The notes under the pieces were generated by a model. It worked only from the letters and a program-made list of their open reading frames with translations. It was not told the origin of the DNA and ran no database searches. Shown here piece by piece: positions 9,680 through 12,790 of a stretch of 12,790 bases of DNA. Origin of the DNA: Isotricha intestinalis (taxonomy: Eukaryota > Ciliophora > Litostomatea > Vestibuliferida > Isotrichidae); assembly GCA_023807065.1 (NCBI GenBank), contig JAJJLU010004466.1, positions 1 to 12,790 of the forward strand, given 5' to 3'. Position numbers and translations under genes: made by a program. Every line of letters starts with the position of its first letter. Positions within the stretch are counted from its first letter, which is position 1.

Positions 9680-9945
9680 CTGATTTAACTGCACTTTGAG
9701 TTGCTGGTGCGCCTAAAGCAGTAATAGCTGTTACATTATCTCCTGTTTCATAACAGCACCTCCATCAGCTGTTGCAGAAATTTTTGTAGTAGCTTCAGCA
9801 CCAACAGATTGAACATATGTATTTCTACCAGTATCAGTCATTAGCTGTTAATGTAACTGTAGGTTGAGCAGTAACTTGCACTCCCTTTAAAAATGTATCT
9901 TTACTAGGTGTTCCTAATCCTGTTACAGCAGTTACATTATCACCT
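9680..9945 (-). repeat. Degenerate ~201-bp coding repeat (GDNVTA module)
   Basis: The motif GDNVTAVTGLGTPSKD (ending near 9931) recurs as DNVTAITALGAPATQ (ending near 9730), an offset of 201 bp on DNA. Each is followed by a [LV]K[GS]V-type strand, and the first copy by a QPTV strand (QPTVTLTAN). These are tail-protein beta modules within the phage block. Confidence 0.6.
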
Positions 9946-10429
9946 GTTGCAGTTGTACTTGTTACTCCAGTAACAACCTGAACTTTTCCAGTTCTGCTAG
10001 TTGTATCTATAGCAAGTTTTACTGTAGGTTGAGTGATAGTAAAAGAAGCATCACTACCAATAACAGTATCAGTTGTCTTATCTAAAGTTACATTTGTTAC
10101 AATATTAGTAAATCAATTTGAGTATCACCAAGTTTTTCCCAAATTTTGCTCCCAGCAGGTTCAACTGGAACATATTCACAGGTTGAATATAAGAGCTTCC
10201 TGCAGAACCTCCTATATGAGTTCCATTTCCAGAAATACCATTTGTTCTAGAACCTGAAGTTCCAACATTATATAGAACAGCCCTTCCAGAAGTAACCTTT
10301 AAATTTGGAAGATATACTGAACTTTTTGAAATATACCAACCTCCTCCCACATCTCCTACTTTATCTCCTTGAATTGTAATTCCACCAATATCTCCTGCTG
10401 AAAAATGAACTCTTCCATTAAAATATAAG

Positions 10430-10766
10430 TAAATTTATTATTAGTTAAATTAATTTGTTGAATTTTTTCTTTAAATTCTTTTAAATACTTTCCACTTAAT
10501 TTACTTGTATATCATAAACTACAATTATTGCATCTGCTGATTCAAAATATTCTTTTATACCCGGAAATTTTTAAAGAATTTTTTATTTATTACTTGAAGT
10601 TTATATAATGTATCATCCATTTCTATTATTTTTACTCTAAATTCTAATCCTATTGTTGATAAATGATGAGATATTAATTTTCTTTATTAAATATTTGAAG
10701 AATACAACCACATAGTATTATTTTCAATAATGGAATTTCTATTTCTGTTATATATACTTTTGTCAT
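10430..10766 (-). pseudogene. Rab-like small GTPase, N-terminal half, broken and truncated
   Basis: From ATG 10766 the minus strand reads MTKVYITEIEIPLLKIILCG (beta-1), then FNKEN, and after a frameshift LSTIGLEFRVKIIEMDD and TLYKLQV. STIG-x-(D/E)F is the Rab switch I signature. After another shift comes YFESADAIIVVYDI (beta-4, near 10511-10545), then LSGKYLKEFKEKI and FTYIL, which would be beta-5 just before the NKxD motif. There the phage-like sequence starts. The P-loop (GxxxxGKS) and the WDTAGQE motif are both missing from their expected places, so the fragment cannot encode an ordinary GTPase. Rab proteins direct vesicle traffic and several act with VPS34/VPS15. The purine-rich 5' flank resembles the AT-rich leaders of the other genes. 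The alternative is an Arf/Ras-like relative, but switch I favours Rab. Confidence 0.6.
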
Positions 10767-11040
10767 TTTTTTTTTTTTAATTTTTTTTTTATTTTTTTCT
10801 TAAGTAAGTTGTTATTTTAAAAGGTTTTTATTTTTTTTTTGGAGTCTATTTGTTTTTTTAAGAGTTCAATTTTGTTTTCTTTTAAGTGATTTTCAGAGAT
10901 TATCATTATTCTTGTGTTTTTTTTTTAATTATTTATTTTTTGTCAATTTTTTAATTTTCTTAAATTAATTTGTATTTTTAAATTAAATAAATTTTTTAAA
11001 TTGTTTTCATTGATTTAAAAAATAAAAACAATAAAAAAAA
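10767..11040. other. T-rich low-complexity tract upstream of the Rab-like fragment
   Basis: The plus strand is dominated by T runs of 8-12, ending in an A run near 11032-11041. No open frame or RNA gene is visible. Its position 5' of the Rab-like ATG (minus strand) suggests promoter and leader sequence. Homopolymers this long are also where long-read base calling is least reliable. Confidence 0.5.
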
Positions 11041-11099
11041 AATGTGTAAAATTCAAATCCTTCATCAAACACAGAATCAAACATAGTATAAAAATTTTA

Positions 11100-11460
11100 A
11101 TCCTCAAATATAGCTGTCACATTCAAATTTAAAACATCCAAATATTTCTCCACCAATTCTACCATCAGAATTTCTATTAAATTTTGAAAAATTACCAAAG
11201 TCAAAGAAAGTAAGAATCCTGATTCAAATACGCAAAATAATTCACAGTTTCTACAAATACAAATCTCATATTACTCTCTTCAGAAAAAAAACCTTATAAA
11301 CCAATCAAATCAAAAAAATTGTTTTTTACATTTCTATTAAATAGTCAATTAAAAGAACTAATCATCAATACCAAACACATGAATTCACTCCTCCACTTAT
11401 ATTGATAACTTCCACTAAGATCATACTAGTAGGTTGTGTATATTCCTAAACCCAGATTAT
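11100..11460 (-). pseudogene. Decayed minus-strand coding remnant, unrecognised
   Basis: The plus strand here has more C than G, the reverse of the MORN segment next door, so the coding signal is on the minus strand. One minus frame reads NLGLGIYTTY, LSGSYQYKW, MRFVFVETVNYFAYLNQDS and continues, after one shift, as FGNFSKFNRNSDGRIGGEIF and GCFKFECDSYI. It is interrupted by stops of all three kinds. I do not recognise the family. It lies head-to-head with the MORN remnant, with almost no gap. A chance open frame is possible but the strand skew and the ordered sequence argue for a dead gene or a badly sequenced one. Confidence 0.35.
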
Positions 11461-11462
11461 GA

Positions 11463-11968
11463 CAAAAGGGAGAGTTCCTAAATGATCACGCTAACGTGTA
11501 TGGTGAATATACTCATGAGAATGGAGCTGTGTAGTGAGAAGAGTGGGTAAATGATAGTCAATGTGGAATAGGATTGGAAAGGTGGAATGCTCAGAGCTTG
11601 TTCTTAGGGAAGTATGTCAATGGGAAAGAATGAATTGGAATTTATGTATGGAGTGATAAAAGTGTTTATGAAGGAGAATGGAAAAATAATTTTATTCATG
11701 GATTTGGAATATATAAATTCAGGGGTGGTAGAATATATAGAGGATAATGGGAAAATAATTAAATGAATGGGTATGGAGAATTTATTTGGAAAAAAGGAAA
11801 AAAAAATAAGAAAGAAAAAAATCGACTAATTACAAATTTTTTTGTCGATTTTGGAAAAATGGAAAATGGTTTTAGAAAATTTTTAAAGGAAATGGGAAAA
11901 AAGATTTCTATTTTGATAATCACAAAGATTTTAAAGATAAAATGGAAGAAAGAGACAAAAATTTTTGA
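11463..11968 (+). pseudogene. MORN-repeat protein, C-terminal part, with five in-frame stops
   Basis: A single plus-strand frame from 11463 carries four to five MORN repeats, the YxGxW-x-N-x3-G-x-G-x-Y pattern: VYGEYTHENGAV, EEWVNDSQCGIGLERW, LGKYVNGKE, IGIYVWSDKSVYEGEWKNN, FIHGFGIYKFRGGRIYRG, MNGYGEFIWKKGK. The frame is interrupted by TAG 11532, TGA 11535, TGA 11631, TAA 11745 and TAA 11760. A further shift in the A-rich stretch near 11800 leads to KDFYFDNHKDFKDK and a stop at 11968. MORN repeats form beta-hairpin rods that bind lipids or scaffold membranes and cytoskeleton in protists. No partner domain is visible. The 5' end is not identifiable. Because the frame holds between stops, base substitution explains the damage better than homopolymer errors do. 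Confidence 0.65.
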
Positions 11969-12280
11969 AAATTTTGAAATTTGAATTTTGGCGAATTAAG
12001 ATATTATGAATATTGAATGAAATATTTTTTTAGTCTTTTTATATATTTATTTTTTGATTTTTTTAATAATTGAAATATTTGTTATTTTAAATTGAAATTA
12101 AATAATAAATGAATTATATTTTTTTTAATTAACTAGTCATAAAAAATTGATTTATTAATATGAAAAAGCAATTTATTTTTTATTATAATTACTAATAAAA
12201 CAATCTTATTATAAATAATTATTAAGATAATTATTACATTCTTTTCTTCAGAGAAATACAATTATAATTATATTAAATTT
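11969..12280. other. AT-rich convergent intergenic region
   Basis: Nearly all A and T, with stops in every frame. It separates the 3' end of the plus-strand MORN remnant from the 3' end of the minus-strand gene at the right edge. I see no gene, hairpin of note or RNA in it. Confidence 0.5.
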
Positions 12281-12790
12281 TTAATTTTTTAAATATTTAA
12301 TTAAATATTCATTGTATATTTTATTATGAGCATCTTTAAAAGTATTATCAATATATTCAACTAATTCAGAATTTTTTATAAATAGTAGGTTGATATTTTT
12401 TAATAAAAGTTTCAAAAATAAATGTAGAAATATCATCAAAAGAATTTACAGAGATTTCTGTAATAATATTTTTATAACCTTCTCTTCCTTTAACATTCCA
12501 TCCTTTTGCAGTCCACCAACTGACCTGGTCTATATCTTTTAGGATTTTTTTTGATAACCATAATCAAAATGACTAGATTCTTTATAGATAATATATAATT
12601 CATTTCCTTTATCATATAATATTGATGAAGAATCTTAAATCTTCATTTTTGTCAAATTAATTTTTAATTAAAAATTCTTGTTTAGAAATAATATCTTCGT
12701 AATTTTCATAAGAATTTTTAAAATTAAATTCACATAATTGTTTTAATTGTTTAATTTGATTTTGATAATCTAATTTATCATAATATAACT
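12281..12790 (-). pseudogene. 3' part of an unrecognised protein gene, frameshifted, running off the right edge
   Basis: Minus-strand pieces in order: DKLDYQNQIKQLKQLCEF and KNSYENYEDIISKQEFLIK; an in-frame TAA near 12660; SSSILYDKGNELYIIYKES and SHFDYGYQKKS; after a shift at the eight-T run 12545-12552, DQVSWWTAKGWNVKGREGY and ITEISVNSFDDISTFIFETF; after a second shift near 12375, NSELVEYIDNTFKDAHNK, ending LIKYLKN at the TAA 12283-12281. A Trp-rich core followed by a helical tail is all that can be said; I do not recognise the family. Two or three single-base corrections would give one continuous frame. That fits sequencing error at least as well as pseudogenisation. Confidence 0.5.

Larger units (their letters stand above)
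8135..10430 (-). pseudogene. Bacteriophage repeat-rich tail/structural protein, heavily frameshifted, 5'-truncated
   Basis: One minus-strand protein can be followed through at least eight frame breaks and several stops. In order: a Gly-rich part (FSAGDIGGITIQGDKVGDV, VGGGWYISKSSVYLPNL, GNGTHIGGSAGSSYIQP); EYVPVEPAGSKIWEKLGDT; a repeat block with QPTVKLAIDTTSRTGKVQVV and GDNVTAVTGLGTPSKD; a Thr/Ser/Ala segment (KKLATSSVTGEQSSTTTAS); NLQAKT/YDGLSSLQI and SELVSGT/DVTNYA modules; SSTYVGSGITRRSSSDLTAS; and a C-terminus GSNGDIYIQSYGG ending at 8135. These modules are widespread in tail proteins of phages of gut-type Firmicutes and relatives. The protein probably builds a fibre or baseplate-proximal part of a siphophage tail. 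The 5' end is lost at the junction with the Rab-like fragment at about 10430. I see no capsid, terminase, integrase or lysis gene near it. Confidence 0.7.

Noticed and set aside
8970..9945. CRISPR array or satellite DNA
   Set aside because: The repeats are 201-219 bp protein modules, diverged and in coding frame, without short identical repeats or spacers.
7115..10430. A complete prophage or an active contractile-injection/defence system
   Set aside because: Only tail/fibre-type frames are visible, both truncated and frameshifted. No integrase, terminase, portal, capsid, lysis gene or attachment repeats can be seen at the edges.
11463..11800. Reassigned stop codons (ciliate-like or all-three-stops-sense code) as explanation of the MORN stops
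   Set aside because: FIG4 and VPS15 together contain over 1,700 codons without any in-frame TAA, TAG or TGA and both end at TAA exactly where a gene should end, so the genome uses the standard code.

Overview
The window looks like a very AT-rich, gene-dense microbial eukaryote (protist) chromosome into which a block of bacteriophage tail-gene sequence has been joined. The eukaryotic assignment rests on two long intact genes for endomembrane phosphoinositide proteins. One is a FIG4/SAC-type phosphatase. The other is VPS15, the regulatory pseudokinase of the class III PI3-kinase, whose N-terminus can only be read by removing a 49-nt GT-AG intron. Both use the standard code, with no internal stop of any kind over more than 1,700 codons. 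I cannot name the lineage.

Layout on the + axis: 1-188 holds the 3'-truncated end of an unrecognised minus-strand gene; 191-757 is AT-rich sequence without a convincing gene; 758-3577 is FIG4 (minus); 3639-6138 is VPS15 (minus); 6197 to about 7115 is a broken NBR1-like gene (ZZ, then NBR1-type Ig/FW domain, then UBA-like; minus). From about 7115 to about 10430 composition and content change abruptly to two adjacent phage tail/fibre-like reading frames (minus), still carrying a Shine-Dalgarno sequence and close bacterial-style stop/start spacing. From about 10430 to 10766 is the N-terminal half of a Rab-like GTPase (minus), cut where the phage block begins. 10767-11040 is a T-rich low-complexity tract; 11100-11460 is a decayed minus-strand coding remnant; 11463-11968 is a decayed MORN-repeat gene (plus); 11969-12280 is AT-rich and empty; 12281-12790 is the broken 3' part of an unrecognised minus-strand gene running off the edge.

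NBR1-like, VPS15 and FIG4 follow one another on the minus strand with spacers of only 58 and 61 nt. All belong by family to PI3P/PI(3,5)P2 metabolism and autophagy: VPS15 supports PI3P synthesis, FIG4 acts in PI(3,5)P2 turnover, and NBR1 is a cargo receptor. With the Rab fragment this makes an endolysosomal neighbourhood, although clustering may be chance in so compact a genome.

Sequence quality or decay is uneven. About 758-6490 is free of frameshifts, while nearly every gene to the right is broken by frameshifts (several in homopolymers) or stops. Either the right half is a raw, possibly chimeric long-read extension of the contig, or it is a decaying region that received foreign DNA. This must be settled before any biological reading of the phage insertion.
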